Of a stretch of 64,000 nucleotides of DNA, positions 1 to 11,444 are shown piece after piece. The notes below the pieces were generated by a model that saw only the letters and a list, made by a program, of their open reading frames with translations, had not been told where the DNA came from and did not search any database. Both the position numbers and the translations under genes were made by a program. Location of the stretch: positions 89,991-153,990 of the forward strand of contig MNCI01009404.1 of the NCBI GenBank assembly GCA_015680685.1, read 5' to 3'. The stretch's first letter is position 1. The number at the start of each line of letters is the position of its first letter. Source of the stretch: Gnetum montanum. Taxonomy: Eukaryota > Streptophyta > Gnetopsida > Gnetales > Gnetaceae.

Positions 1-1256
1 TTGGTTTTTACCTTTAAGTTACAATGTTGATACTAAGGTATGTTTCTTTTGATATGGCAGGCAATGAGATCACTTCATCCATCCATCCATCAAAGTCTAT
101 GGTTTCTCTTGGCTTGGAAATGTTCAGGTTCCTTCCAATAAGAACTTTAATGAACCGATAACTGGGTATTTCTCAAACTAAGGAAGGACTCAAGGATTGC
201 AAAGGGTGTGACTTCAAAGGAACTTGATGCTTTTGTGTTGGTCATTCTCTTGGATGCTGGGATGTTTTCTTCTTGAGTTTTCTTACCATTCCGATGTTAC
301 CTATTCTTCGGAAGCTGAGACAATAAAAATAAAAAGTCTTTGCATGATGTGGTCCCCACGCATAAAAACACAAAACATAAAAAAAAACAACCAAAGTGAG
401 GATTCAAAGCACACCTCTTAGACGAAATAAAATTTGGGCTACAAGCACTGGTTATGGAACCAAAGTGTTCCCTCTAACTAAGGCCCTTCTTGCTTCCTGT
501 TCTCTCCTTTGTTTCATTGGAATGGTGGTGGCTCTTCGAAGATGCATTCTCATTATCCAAGTGGATGGTTTAACCAAGTGCATTGATGCGAAGTCACTGG
601 AAGTGGTTGGTTTGAGGATAGAGTTGGAATGAGATTTGCCAAGTCGCATTAATCATAAAACACACAAGGGACTGTACACCACCTTGTCCTTGGGATTCCA
701 TTCCATCCTCTTCTTTCCATCCTTCTCTCCATTGTTCACCTCATTGCCAGTTGTATCATTAGTGTATATTTTGGTTGATGCATTGTTTTCTTTTTGGTAA
801 ATTCTAGCGGTTAAGACTTTAACTCTTGTTCCAAAGGACATTCCCAGAGCCTACGGACTCTTTGAATGTGGGATTGTCAGGGCATTAAGGGCATGAGCCT
901 GCTTTGGGGAGGACCCACTAACATTCCTATTTGGAGCATTAGTTAACTTCTTTTCCTTAACATTTTGCAATTAATTTTATTTTTGTTCATTTCCATCTTG
1001 ACATCCACTTCACTGATGCCATAGTTGTCCCTTTTTACCTATCTTTCTTATTCCTTTTCTTTCTCCATTCTAACGCTACCGGAGGTTCGCGATTAGTCAT
1101 GGGGGTACGGGGCCTGATTTTTCGATTTTTCTCCTAAGCCCCGAATTTTTTCGTTTCTCTTCCTAACCCCTACACCTTCGGTAGTCATCACCTACATCTT
1201 CCCAAATCCATATCAGCCACACCACAACCTAGCCAATGCATTTACACCAAAGCAAG

Positions 1257-1316
1257 GTATTATTTACTTAACGATTCAATTACCCTTGCTAATATATGAT
1301 TGTGTTGTGTGTGCAG
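1257..1316 (+). other. Candidate short intron in the 3' region of AthL-1
   Basis: The sequence reads AAG followed by GTATT at the left and GTGTGCAG followed by ATGG at the right. The minus-strand copy in AthL-4 has the same arrangement (intron 41089 down to 41025, donor AAG/GTAAGG, acceptor TGTGTGCAG/ATGG). The flanks and both splice-like ends are kept while the intron interior differs. The flanking sequence shows no conserved reading frame, so this may be a spliced leader or a non-coding transcript. Splicing is inference. Confidence 0.4.
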
Positions 1317-1456
1317 ATGGCAATCATACAACAATGAAATTAATCTGGAGCAAACACTTAGAATGGAGCAATGCTGAAGCAGCTATTCAAGGAGCAGAAC
1401 TGATAATGCGCTTACGGATGGACAACGGAAGGCATAATCTAGGCGTTGGCAGCAGC

Positions 1457-1505
1457 GAGACTCTTTTCTCTTCTTCTCTTCTCTTCTCTCTCCTCTTTTC
1501 TCTTA
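1457..1505 (+). repeat. Pyrimidine-rich TTCTC tract
   Basis: A nearly pure C/T tract made of TTCTC-like units lies between the candidate intron and the 3' LTR. The AthL-4 copy keeps a shorter CT-rich run at the equivalent place (minus strand, about 40885-40850). Function unknown. Confidence 0.6.
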
Positions 1506-1687
1506 GTTGCCAAGTATGGCCTGATGTCATTGTAATAAGGTGTTCACCCTTGTTGTCATGAACACCAGTTGTGTCAAGTCTTGTAATAATGAACCATTCA
1601 CATGTCAGTCCATTAGTTCCATTTCCCTCAATAATCCCATACCTACCTAATATTATTGTAAAGAACTCAAGGATGAGTTTTCATTCA

Positions 1688-1699
1688 ATCATGGGGGTA
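1688..1699 (+). other. Polypurine tract of AthL-1
   Basis: The sequence AATCATGGGGGTA directly abuts the LTR start TGATGAG. In AthL-4 the reverse complement (TACCCCCATGA, from 40633) abuts the LTR in the same way. This is the expected plus-strand primer position. A similar TCATGGGGG occurs at about 1098-1106 and at the end of pol in AthL-2. Confidence 0.7.
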
Positions 1700-2530
1700 T
1701 GATGAGACGTGAATTGCATAGGCCGCGATATCGCATACGCGATATCGCATCGTTCCCTGCGATATCGCGTACGCGGTATCGCGGTCCGCCGCCAAATCTA
1801 TAAATAAGAGGCGGCACTCCCCTCATTAGACATGATAGGTGTAAAGTAGCGAAGCTCTGGCAGATCACCCCAGAGATAGAATATTTTCCATGTGCCAGCA
1901 GTAGGAGTCCCCCAAGCAAACGGTTCTTTATTCGAGTAGCTTTGTACCTGAACGCAAGTTGTGTACTGCAATAAAGACGAGCTTTGTGGATAGACCTTGT
2001 AGTGCATGGATAAGTTTAATTAATGTTATTTACTGCTTTCCTAGTGCGTTCAAGTACGACTTGATTACGAGCATCTATGGATGTGTACGGCTAGTCAAGG
2101 AATCGGCTGCTTGTCACACTTAGGTTAGTTAAGTGCCTCAGTACGACCGCTTCGAGCACGTGCGTTAAGTTTGGTAATCCTAGTAACGATTAGCGTTTGG
2201 TAGCCACAGTTGCACAGTTTAGGGTGTGTATGACAAGTGGGAATAGATGCTGACGCTAGGACTTAGTGTTGTAGTTAGAGTTAGTTTTAGTTTCTCAACC
2301 CTTTATCTCTTAGCATAGGAGATAAACCGTAAAATACCAAAAAAATCATATACCTCAGACTTACTTAACCATACACCATGATAACAACAAGTAAGTCTGG
2401 GAAGACAACGAACGATTAACCCCAAGTGTTCCATGGGGCGTTTAGGCATTTAGTCTACGGAGTTTGACCGGATCGCGCGTGCTACGCTCATTTCGTATGG
2501 TTGAGTGTAGGGGTACCTCACCACTCATCA
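1700..2530 (+). repeat. 3' LTR of AthL-1
   Basis: It begins TGATGAG and ends CTCATCA, a perfect 7-bp terminal inverted repeat with TG...CA ends. It is 831 bp long. The AthL-4 LTR (39785-40632, minus) has the same ends, and the two share the downstream landmarks (the GAGTGTAGGGGTACCTCAC-type end and the 'poly-tract' block around 2290-2400). The U3 region carries a palindrome array and a TATA box. No primer site follows it, and a purine tract precedes it, so it is a 3' LTR. The following 2531-2716 is unassigned flanking DNA. Confidence 0.8.
1725..1806 (+). promoter_or_regulatory. U3 palindrome array and TATA box
   Basis: GCGATATCGC, a perfect 10-bp palindrome, occurs exactly at 1725, 1739 and 1759 and with one mismatch (GCGGTATCGC) at 1773. 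The spacings are 14, 20 and 14 bp. TATAAATA follows at 1799-1806. The array is CpG-rich in otherwise CpG-poor surroundings. The AthL-4 LTR holds a decayed version with several GATATC-like cores on the minus strand between 40627 and 40536. Position just upstream of a TATA box suggests an enhancer; that role is inferred. Confidence 0.65.
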
Positions 2531-2716
2531 CTAACAAAGTACTAGAATATTCTTAGTTATTATGAAGAGTGAAAAGCATTGAAGGGTTTTTCTTGCAATA
2601 GTAGTTGGGTGATTAAGATAGTAGGATTTCGATTACTACAATATTTAGAAGTGTGTATTGGTAGTGAAGCATTTATGAATAGGTAGAAAAATGTGAGTAG
2701 ACAGTGAAGCACAAAT

Positions 2717-3571
2717 TGATGAAGCATCAAAGTGTCATGTTAACGGGCCCTTGTTGAAATGGCCTTGTCAATGGGTCCCCATCAATGCAACCTCGTCAAC
2801 ATAGCTCCATAATAAAGTCTATAAAGATGTGCTCACCAGCTGTGTTTATGGGAGGTCACATCATAGTTGTAGTAGAGCTCTTATGGTTTTGTCATTTGAA
2901 AGTTAGAATATTTCTTTAAGTGCCCATTGCAAGAGTTAGAAAGTATACAGATCTTTATTTGGGCATTGATGTACCTGAGCACACCAATGTGAATAAAAAT
3001 AAAGATGAGCCTTTTGATCAAACCTTGCAGCACTTAGAATAGATTAATGATTTATTTTTGCATTTACTATTTTCATGAATTATGAAATTAATTAAGATAA
3101 ACTAGACTTTAATTGATTAAGTAATTAAGCTAAATAGATTAAACACATAAGTACAACCACTTTAAGCATAACATATAGCACTTGGTAATCCCAGCAGTGC
3201 TTAATGCTTGGTAGCCTAGTAGTTTTGTTTGCCTTTAGGATGTGTACAAAAAGTGGGATAGGATACTTAGGATTAGTTAGAGATTAATTAATTAGTTAAA
3301 TTAATTTAGCAATTACATTATTTAATTTCTCTATTTTAAAGCACTAGGAACATAAAACATAAAATAATAAAAATCATATGCCTTGATTACACTTAACCAT
3401 ACCTTTGTATATCCCATGTGTAATTGGGAAGATAACAAATGACTGTTAGGGCAAGTTGACTTCCTAGAAGTTAGTGTATTGGAAGATATAGAGTCCATGG
3501 AATTCAATTAGATCACAAATGAACACTGAGTGATTTTTATGTTTGAGCATAGGGGTACTCACCACTCATCA
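2717..3571 (+). repeat. 5' LTR of AthL-2
   Basis: The ends are TGATGAAG and CCACTCATCA, and the length is 855 bp. TATAAAGA lies at 2820-2827. It shares long stretches with the LTR fragment at 21212-21940, for example the block around 2896-3030 (GAAAGTTAGAATATTT, GCACACCAATGTG, CAAACCTTGCAGCACTT). Unlike AthL-1 it has no GATATC palindromes in U3, so it belongs to a different subfamily. Confidence 0.8.
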
Positions 3572-3572
3572 T

Positions 3573-3590
3573 TGGTGTCATTGTTAAGGA
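3573..3590 (+). other. Primer binding site, decayed tRNA-Asp type
   Basis: The sequence TGGTGTCATTGTTAAGGA starts one base after the LTR end. The complement of the 3' end of plant tRNA-Asp is TGGCGCCGTTGCCGGGGA (from memory). The 12 matching positions are identical and all six differences are C-to-T or G-to-A. Athila-type elements are known to use tRNA-Asp. The match therefore supports both the family call and a history of cytosine deamination. Confidence 0.75.
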
Positions 3591-4204
3591 CTCATTTTGT
3601 TTGAAACGTGCACTATCTAGGTTTAGTGAACATCATTAATATCATTGGACGAACCCTAAGGTCAAAATCACTCTCACAATAAATATAATCACATAAGCAC
3701 ATTGATATCTTATTTGTATTGAAAAATGTCTTCTTCTCACAAGCACGTTGATACTAAACTCCCAGTCCCTCAAGAATGTAAGGTGGTGTATACTCATCCA
3801 GATGAGTATGTGCCTAACTTGATCTTCATCATGTATCAATATGAACATTTGCGATGACAATATATGGAAGGCAACATTGTATGCCTCATTATTGATCTAT
3901 GCTTGGGATGTTACTTCAAACTCTTATGAGGTTGGGCATCCAAGATCTTCAAGAGGAGTACATTATGCATGATTATGACTATCGAGACTACCATCTCACT
4001 GAAACACAATGTATGAGAGATTGACAATAAGAGAAGCACCATGAGATTATGAAGGGAAAATGATTCACCAATCCCTTGTTTGTGCTTTAAAAAATGAAAA
4101 TGGGGATCCTTCCTCTAGGGATTCTCAACATGATAATTATCCATCCCTTGTTGTTGGTGATGGGGATGCTGTAGTCCACTATCAACAATCTAGGTTTAGG
4201 TAAA

Positions 4205-6196
4205 AATGAAAGGCAAGGCAGGGGCTTGGATAAGCATTAAGATGACAAGAAAACTCGAAAATGGCCATGACAACTATAGGGAAGTTGGAAGATATGATGG
4301 TGGTGGTAGTCCTGTACCCTCATCACCCTCTTCATCTACATCTTTTTCGTTCTTTTTTGGTTTTGACAAACACCACAAAATGAATAATCATGATGAAGGG
4401 GAGCAACAAGACAACAATGATGACCATTAGACCCATCATGAGCAAAGGGGTAGTAGAGGACATCATTAATGTCATCAAAATAACAATGATGATGAGTCTT
4501 TGCTAGCAACTTGAAGCATGCTAAATATTGTAGAGGTCGTAAGAAATCCAACCAGATATGTGAAGGATAGTTAAATTAGATGATTTGATATGAATAATAT
4601 TTCTAGATTTAAGAGGGGATATAACTCTAATCCAAAAACACATCCTCAAGCTTTTCATGATGCATGTGCCTTGCAAAATATTGAAAATGATTGGCAAAAA
4701 TAAAGTTATTTCCCATGACCCTCATCAAGAAAGTCGAATGCTAGTATTAATCCTTAGAGCTGGAATCCATTCACAGGTAGAGTACAATGCCAGAGTTATT
4801 TAATAATAAGTATTAAACATACTCCAAGGTGTCTAATCTAAGAAGGTAGATCTAAGAATGAAAACAAGGAAACCATGAACCCTTGGATGCCACCATGGAC
4901 AGATACCATTCTCTTATACACCAATGCTCTAGCTATGGTTATTCTTAGTGGGAACAACTTTGCCATATCATAGATGGACTTATATTGGAAATAAGGAGAA
5001 ACCTTGGGGTCTATGCCCAAGGGAGACTATCAAAACTTAGAGCCCATCAAATTCAAAGGCTAATTGATTTGGTGGCAAAGGAAGAAGAAGAGTTAAGAAA
5101 AATGGAAAAGTGCTAAAGAATACAATAGGAATCCCACCATCAGAAAGAGGGAGGTGCACTTTTTTGATAGTGAGGAGGAGTCACTTCTTGATGAGGTGTT
5201 GAATAGAAAGACCTTGTCAATCCAAAAATTTGTCTGAAATTTTGGCCAAGGTAGATAAAATGTGGGATTCATTGGATGAAAAATTCCAAACTACTCTAAA
5301 AACTATTAATGAACCAAGAGAGTAGAGTAGTGATTCAAATTGTAGGAGGTAGAAAGAAGTTGAATGTACCTACTAAATGGGTAAGGACAAGATAGTTGCA
5401 GTAGAGGGAATTATGGAAACTAAATTAGATGGTGATGGTGGGTGTGACATTTTCCAATATGAACATCCTAAGGAATGTTGTCCCATCATGTCATACTTAC
5501 AAGAGTCTAGCGTGTATGCTCTAAATCCATGACTAGCTAAAAGACAAATATCTAGAAGATTGCCTTATCCTCAAGGTAATTCTAGATAGTTCCATCAGCA
5601 ACAACAATATTATCCAAGTGAAACTCCATCATAATCATATGAGAAACATCAATAGTTGCATCAACCATAGTCATGGGGGATGCCACCACCAAGGCAATAG
5701 TACCCTTATAGGAAACTAGATCCATAAGGATATTATATTCAGCAACCCCCTATCTCTGCATGACTCTTCTAGTCATGTTTCTCCTTTCCAACATCACTAC
5801 TACCCTCTTGAATACTAAAGAGCTCATTCTTCACATTCCAAGAGGGATACCACATTTTATCCTTATCCTCCTCCTATTCTTGCACCTATTCCTCCATCCT
5901 CAACATAGCTACCACCTACTCCATCCATGCAAGATGAACTTCCAACCCAACCATAGCAACGAAACACTACCAGGGTCATCAATCTATAATTGGTTCATCA
6001 ATTAAGGGGTTCAAAACCTTATGCTTGTAAATGACAATTCTTCTAAACCAATAGCCCTACTAAGTCCCCACAGACTTAGGTGACTATTCATCCTACTCCT
6101 ATTTCTTCCTCTACAAACCATTCCATTGGGTCCCCTTCAAACCAAATGCCATCCAAGATCCATAATGTTATGCTCACTCATGCTATATCTAATTGA
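4205..6196 (+). pseudogene. gag relic of AthL-2
   Basis: This is the region between primer site and protease where gag is expected. No single frame stays open. Coding-like patches include an acidic/lysine-rich stretch near 5060-5300 and a Cys/His-containing patch near 5440-5490, with residues spaced like a broken zinc knuckle. From about 5580 to 5960 there is a Gln/Pro/Tyr-rich stretch broken by many TAG and TGA codons. I do not recognise a clear Pfam-type gag domain; the assignment rests on position. Confidence 0.45.
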
Positions 6197-6601
6197 ATGC
6201 AAGATCGCAACCTTCCCAAGAAATTAGCTAATCTTGGGAGTCTTCTTATGTATTTACAAATTACTAGGAATAAACCATGTAAAGCACTTCTTGATTCAAG
6301 TTCTAGTGTGAAATTGATTTCTCATGAGATGTATATTGCATGGAACTTGCCACCTCTCAAGAAGAGCAATATCATATTAGAATTGGTAGACCAGTCCATC
6401 ATTATTCCATTGGGACTGCTCGAAGACATTGTGACCACTGTCTATGGGTGGTCTTATCCTATTGATTTCCTAGTAATCAAGATTGAGAAATGTAAGGGGG
6501 ACTTCCCAATCATTATGAAAAGGACATGGCTAAGCACTGTTGATGCAAGAATAGACATCAAAGATATTTCCTTGGAGATATCTATGGAAAATTCATTTTA
6601 A
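6197..6601 (+). pseudogene. Retropepsin-like protease relic of AthL-2
   Basis: The open frame of 134 codons matches the Athila-type protease pattern. A 'KALLD' segment (near residue 32) leads into SSSSVKLIS, where the family has D-L-G-A-S, so the glycine of the catalytic triad is gone. It is followed by the hydrophobic flap region and by 'FPIIMKRTWL' where the family has an I-I-L-G-R-P-F-L motif. It would process the gag-pol polyprotein in an active element. It lies just upstream of the RT relic at 7190 and is separated from it by a linker with stops. Confidence 0.7.
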
Positions 6602-7184
6602 AGATCAAGAAGAGATGAGTTCCATGCATCACATATAGCAATACAAAATGCAATTACATGCAAAAACTTTGGTATGTTAAAAGAGGATATATTTCTGCAT
6701 GCAAGCAATGTGCACATGAAGTAGATATTCAAAGGCATCTATATGTAGCAGCCACAAAACAAGAGGGCACCCCATGACTCACTACTAATTTTGATAGCAA
6801 CACAATGTGCATGGTATCTACTAAGAGCCTAACATGCACTTATGTTGTAGGAATGAATGAACTAAATAAAATTCATCACCAACTCTTGGATAATGAAAAT
6901 GATTATATCAATTAGGGAGATTTGGAGATCCTTAAGAATTTTAAACAAGAGCTCCTAGAGTTGAAAACTCTACCTATCAGCCTAGAATATGCATTATTGA
7001 AAAATGGTAAGCCAGTTATACTTAATGCCGAACATGCTCTCGAATAGAAAGAAACACTATTGGAAGTGATTAATAGATGGTCAATAGCCTTTTCTTGGTC
7101 ATATCCTAAACTCACTAGAATTGATCCATAGATATGCCAACATTGCATTTACATGGATCTATTTGTGAAGCCAAGAAGGAAACC

Positions 7185-8010
7185 ACAACGATGGTTGAAC
7201 CCAAAATTGAAGTAAATTGTTAAAGAGGAGATTGAGCAACTCCTTAAGGCAAGGTTTATCTACCCCATTATAGATAGCGAGTGGATCAGTCCACTCATGA
7301 TGGTTCCAAAGAGAGATGGTAAATGGAAGTTTTGTATTGATTTTAGGTTGTTAAACATGGCAACATTCAAAGATCATTTTTTGTTGCCATTTGTTGATCA
7401 AGTGTTGAACACCATATTTGAGCATTTCTATTACAGTTTTCTGTATGGTTATAGTGACTATAACCAAATCCAAATTGCATCCAAAGACTAAGCCAAAACA
7501 ACATTTAGAAGTTCTTGGAGAACCTTTTAGTCTATGCAATGCTCCTACCACTTTCCAATGCTTGGTCTTAAGCATCTTTCAATAAAAAATTAGTAGTGAA
7601 GTGGAGGTCTTTATGGATGACTTCTCCACTTATGGTGCTACATTCAAGTAAGCCTTGGACCACCTTGAGCAAGTACTCAAAAGATGTGTGGTAACAAACC
7701 TATGACTCGATTGGAAAAAGAGCCATCTTATGATCCAAGAAGGCATTATATTAGGGCACAAAATTTTGTAGAAAGGGATTGAGGTAGACCTTGAAAAGAT
7801 AAGTATCATTCAAGGAATCACTCGTCAAATAGAAACCATAAAATGTGTTCAATCATTTCTTGGACACACTAGCTACTACTGGTGATTTATAGAGAATTTC
7901 TCTAAGATCATAAACTATTGGTTGAGCTAACAAAGAAAGATTCTCTCATCATCTAAACCAAAAAATGTGAAAATGCATTCGAAAGCCTCAAGCATAAGCT
8001 TGTAGAGAGT
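7185..8010 (+). pseudogene. Reverse transcriptase relic of AthL-2
   Basis: Recognisable blocks in order are: EEIEQLLKARFIYPI and SEWISPLM at 7226-7300; VPKRDGKWKFCIDFRLLN near 7303-7356; the DHFLLPFVDQVL block; YNQIQIA near 7465; the catalytic FMDDF at about 7610-7624; and LGHKI near 7760. Several frameshifts (between 7490 and 7600, and after 7640) and in-frame stops disrupt the enzyme. The catalytic DD pair is still readable. The order and spacing fit a Ty3/gypsy RT. Confidence 0.8.
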
Positions 8011-8029
8011 CCAATCTACGAGCACTTGA

Positions 8030-8489
8030 CTAGTCTAGAGCATTCCATATTATGATGGATGCATCTAACTATGCCTTGGGAGCTATGCTTATGTAGTTGC
8101 ATGATAAGAAACATCTATATTACATATACAGTGTAAGTCAAAGCATTGTGGGTGCACAGCTAAACTACATCACCACAAAAAAGGAATTGATGTTAGTGGT
8201 ATTTGCTCTAGAAAAGTTCAGGCACTAGGTGCTTGGATATAAAGTGTTTGTGCACATGGACCCTAGTGCCATTCACTTCCTCATGAACAAGCCAATAGTA
8301 AGCCCCCATGTTATACAGTGGTTGGTGATTTTGAATGAATTCAATCTTATGATGGTAGATCGAAAGGGAACTAAGAATGTGGTTGCTAATCACATAGCTC
8401 GGTTGCAATGGAATAACAAAGAGAAGGAAAGCGCACTATTTAATCTATTTCCTCAGGAACTCCTCTTTGCTAGTGCAATAAATGAGTAA
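8030..8489 (+). pseudogene. RNase H relic of AthL-2
   Basis: The frame runs from MMDASNYALGAML through TTKKELM to an 86-codon open stretch (8229-8489) with HMDPSAIHFL and VANHIARLQW. Of the four acidic active-site positions, the last appears as Asn (family A-D-H-L, here A-N-H-I). It cleaves the RNA of the RNA/DNA hybrid in active elements. It follows RT directly, as in all Ty3/gypsy pol genes. Confidence 0.75.
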
Positions 8490-8589
8490 TAAATGAAAAA
8501 GTGCCCATGGAACCAAAATGATATGATGGCATCCTCACTTATCTTCTCACTCAAGAGATGCCACAAGATTAGGACAATAAGAAGAAACA

Positions 8590-9765
8590 AAAATTTCTTC
8601 ATCGGGCTAAGCAGTTTATGGAAATCAACAAACACCTTTACAAGGTGTGCACCAATGGCATACCTAATTTAGATCAATTTAGATCATTTATATATACCTA
8701 ATTTAGATCAATTGGGCATACTTTAGGATGCTCATGAGGGTCCTTATAGGGGCCACTATGTTGGGAGATGCATGACCATAAAAATCTTGATGGCAAGATA
8801 CTACTGGTCCACAATCTTTAGGGATGCCCACCAATTTGTCCAATCCTATGAGCATTATGAACAAGATGGTGGGATGACCACATGTATGGAGGATTTTCAA
8901 AAATTAATTTAACCACTAAAACCCTTTGACATATGGGGCATATATTTCATGGGTCCCATCACACCCATGTCCAACAGGAAGCCACATATAATCATCGCCC
9001 TTGACTACTGCACCAAATGGGCAACAATAGTAGCCGTCACCAAATGTACACCATCCACTATTGCTCAATTTATACAACAAAGTGTTGTAAATAGGTTTGG
9101 GATGCCACATGCATTGATTTCTAACAATGAAACCCATTTCATGGGTGCTACTTTTTGAAAACTCATGAAATTCTTGGGGGTTGAACATAAATTAACAACA
9201 TCCTATCACCCCCAAGCCAATGGTCAAGCAAAGGTGACTAACATGGACATTGCAAAGATTCTAACAATAACTATTAACAAATATAGGAGAGACTAGAGAA
9301 AAAAACTCAACGATGCCCTTTGGGCCCACTATTTAACATGGAAACCCCTTATTGGCTACTCTTCCTATGAGTTGGTCTATGGAGAACTTCCAACACTCCT
9401 AATTCAATTTGAGTTTCATACACTCTCAATAGTCTATGACCTAGATCTTGAACTAATCTTAGCATAAAAGAAAGATTAATCAACTTAAATGTGTTGGAAA
9501 AAAATTTCTTAGTAGCCCTATCCTTGAATGAAGTGCACAAGGCATTCAACAAATAATGACATGACCTGAAAATAAGGAAAGAGAAATTTCAATTGAAAGA
9601 TAAGGTTCTCTATTAGAAACCCACACATGTACCTCAACAAACCAAATTTCAAACATTGTTAGAGGGGCCTTATATAATTGATGAATCCTTTCCTTCTGAG
9701 GTCATGATCATATACAAACTTGAAAGCCCAAACAAGAAGTAGTTGGTCAACATCCAACAGATAAA
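8590..9765 (+). pseudogene. Integrase relic of AthL-2
   Basis: The zinc-binding HHCC region (8600-8900) is broken by stops. The catalytic core is readable from 8927 to 9240 (WGIYFMGPITP, YCTKWA, ISNNETHF, HPQANGQAKVTN). All three DDE residues are changed: first Asp to Tyr, second Asp to Asn, and Glu to Lys. The C-terminal part continues to about 9765. A 34-bp imperfect duplication with TTTAGATCAATT lies at 8666-8720 within the zinc region. This enzyme is certainly inactive. Confidence 0.8.
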
Positions 9766-9768
9766 GAT

Positions 9769-9862
9769 TTTCCATGAGCCCAAGCAAGCCAGTGCAACAA
9801 ATACCTTAATGGATNCTTTCCATGAGCCCAAGCAAGCCAGTGCAACAAATACCTTAATGGAT
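9769..9862 (+). repeat. Duplicated flanks around a single N
   Basis: About 46 bp ending in CCTTAATGGAT lie directly left of the N at 9815 and again, without change, directly right of it. An exact tandem copy separated by exactly one unknown base, in a much-decayed element, is best explained as an unresolved overlap in the assembly. Confidence 0.75.
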
Positions 9863-9904
9863 GGGCAACCACACTTAGTTTTTATATCTCCTCCTTCCAA
9901 CTCA

Positions 9905-9917
9905 ATCATGGGGGAGA
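9905..9917 (+). other. Internal polypurine-like tract at the end of pol
   Basis: CAATCATGGGGGAGATGG closes the pol-proximal region. AthL-4 has the same on the minus strand (about 60708-60690, CATCTCCCCCACA). It resembles the tract next to the 3' LTR (1688-1699). Confidence 0.5.
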
Positions 9918-9924
9918 TGGCCAT

Positions 9925-11444
9925 CTATGCTAATTATATATGTGGCTCCTTAATTTTTCTATTTTTTGTTTTACATATTTTTGTCTTTGCAAATTATTTA
10001 TTTTACACATTTTTTATTTTTAAAATTTTTCCTATTTTACATCATTTTTTATTTTACATTATCGTTAGTACATTTTAATTTTTCTTGAATATTTTACACT
10101 TTCTTATATATTTTACTTTATTTTAGTGTGGTTTTCTAATTTTTATTAATAAATGTGCTTTGTGCCAAAAGGACACAGTGGTGCTATAATTGTTGCTAAT
10201 GGTGGTTTGTGCTTAATTCTTTGTTTGATAATGTCTAGTTTCTATTTTTGAATTTTTATACCAATGGCTAAGACATGGTTTCTTTTTCATGGAACATGCA
10301 GTGAGTCCACGACATCCGCCCATCCATAAACACTATGCTTTTCCTGATTTTGGAAGTATGAATTCCCTTTCATTAAATAAACTTTTAATAAATTTATGAC
10401 CTTGGTAATTTCTAGAATTGCAAATGATTCAAAGGTTTGCACAAGATGTGACTTCAAGGGAACTCAATACTCTTTGTACTCTTTTACTTACTTGGGTATG
10501 TAAGTGTTTTTATGGATTTCTTACCATTCCATGTTGATCAATAATAGGAAGTTGAATAAGTCTTTACATGGTGTGGTTCCTATACAAAAAACAAAAAATA
10601 AAATAAAAAGAAAAATGTATGATGGAAATTCAAAGCACATCCCTTAGACAAATAAATAGACTACAAGCACTAGTTATAGAACTAGAAAGACATATTACCC
10701 ATGCTTGAAGGTCTCCTCTAACTAAAGACCTCTCTCACTTCCTATATATATTTTTCTCTCTTTAAGGAATGCTGGTTGTTCTATGGGAGCACTCTTTTGT
10801 CTCAAGGGAGTGGATTAGTCTTCGAGTGGTGATGCAAAGTCATTCAAAGTGATTGGTCTTGGTCTAGAATAAGGATGGATCTTCTAAGGTCATTTAAATA
10901 CAAATCCACAAGGGACTTCTTATGACCTCAATTTGGAATGTCTTTCCATCTTCTCCATCATCCATCCATGCTACCTATAACACACCTCATTGCTAGTGTC
11001 CATGTTCTTGATTGGTATCTTTATCTGATGTACTTGAATTCTTAGTAGAATCTTTTGAGTTTTGGTCCTTAAATTTCTTCAATCATTAATCATCTATGGG
11101 GCCCAAAAACTCCTTAGGTTGAGGTTATGTAAGAGAAAACAAGGCATGTGCCTACTATGGGAAGGACCCACTTGCATATCTCCTGGTTGGGTTTGTTAAG
11201 CACCTTATCCTTAGGTAGTTTTACAATCAGAATCTTTCATACATCCGTCTTTTAAATCTAACCATGTTCTCCTTTATATATTTTCTTTACTTGACATACT
11301 CTATCAAATTTTTGAATTTTTGAGCTTCTAAGGACCCTCTTCAATAATTTCATCATATTCTTGGCTTTTCTGGGACACCATGGACCTCAAATTCATTAAA
11401 AAAATTCTTTTATTTTTCAACATATTTAAAATTAAAAATCTTGT
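9925..11444 (+). other. Non-coding 3' region of AthL-2
   Basis: It corresponds to 1-1060 of AthL-1 (shared blocks: 10660-10740 with 435-490; 11090-11180 with 845-920). AT-rich, with a T-rich stretch at 9955-10150. No supportable open frame. In the Athila branch an env-like gene can sit here; I see none. Confidence 0.6.

Larger units (their letters stand above)
1..2530 (+). mobile_element. AthL-1: 3' end of an Athila-like Ty3/gypsy element
   Basis: The element enters from the left edge. Bases 1-1699 are the long non-coding stretch that follows pol in this family, and 1700-2530 is the 3' LTR. The same order of landmarks (a block around 400-490, the 840-1060 block, the 1200-1320 block, the purine tract, then the LTR) recurs on the minus strand in AthL-4 (60490-59678 and then 41510-40633). 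Its first part also recurs downstream of pol in AthL-2 (about 9940-11250). No coding frame is conserved between the copies here, so the short open frames are not annotated as genes. Assignment to the family rests on the linked pol regions of AthL-2 and AthL-4. Confidence 0.75.

Noticed and set aside
1286-1561. Possible env-like ORF between pol and LTR in AthL-1
   Set aside because: The frame is not kept in AthL-4, has no membrane segment outside the CT-tract, and starts inside the candidate intron.
6912-7148. Minus-strand frame in AthL-2
   Set aside because: It overlaps the plus-strand linker to RT, which carries the recognisable Athila wording.
9743-10078. 111-codon frame after AthL-2 integrase
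   Set aside because: It crosses the N and its artefactual duplicate and then T-rich non-coding DNA.
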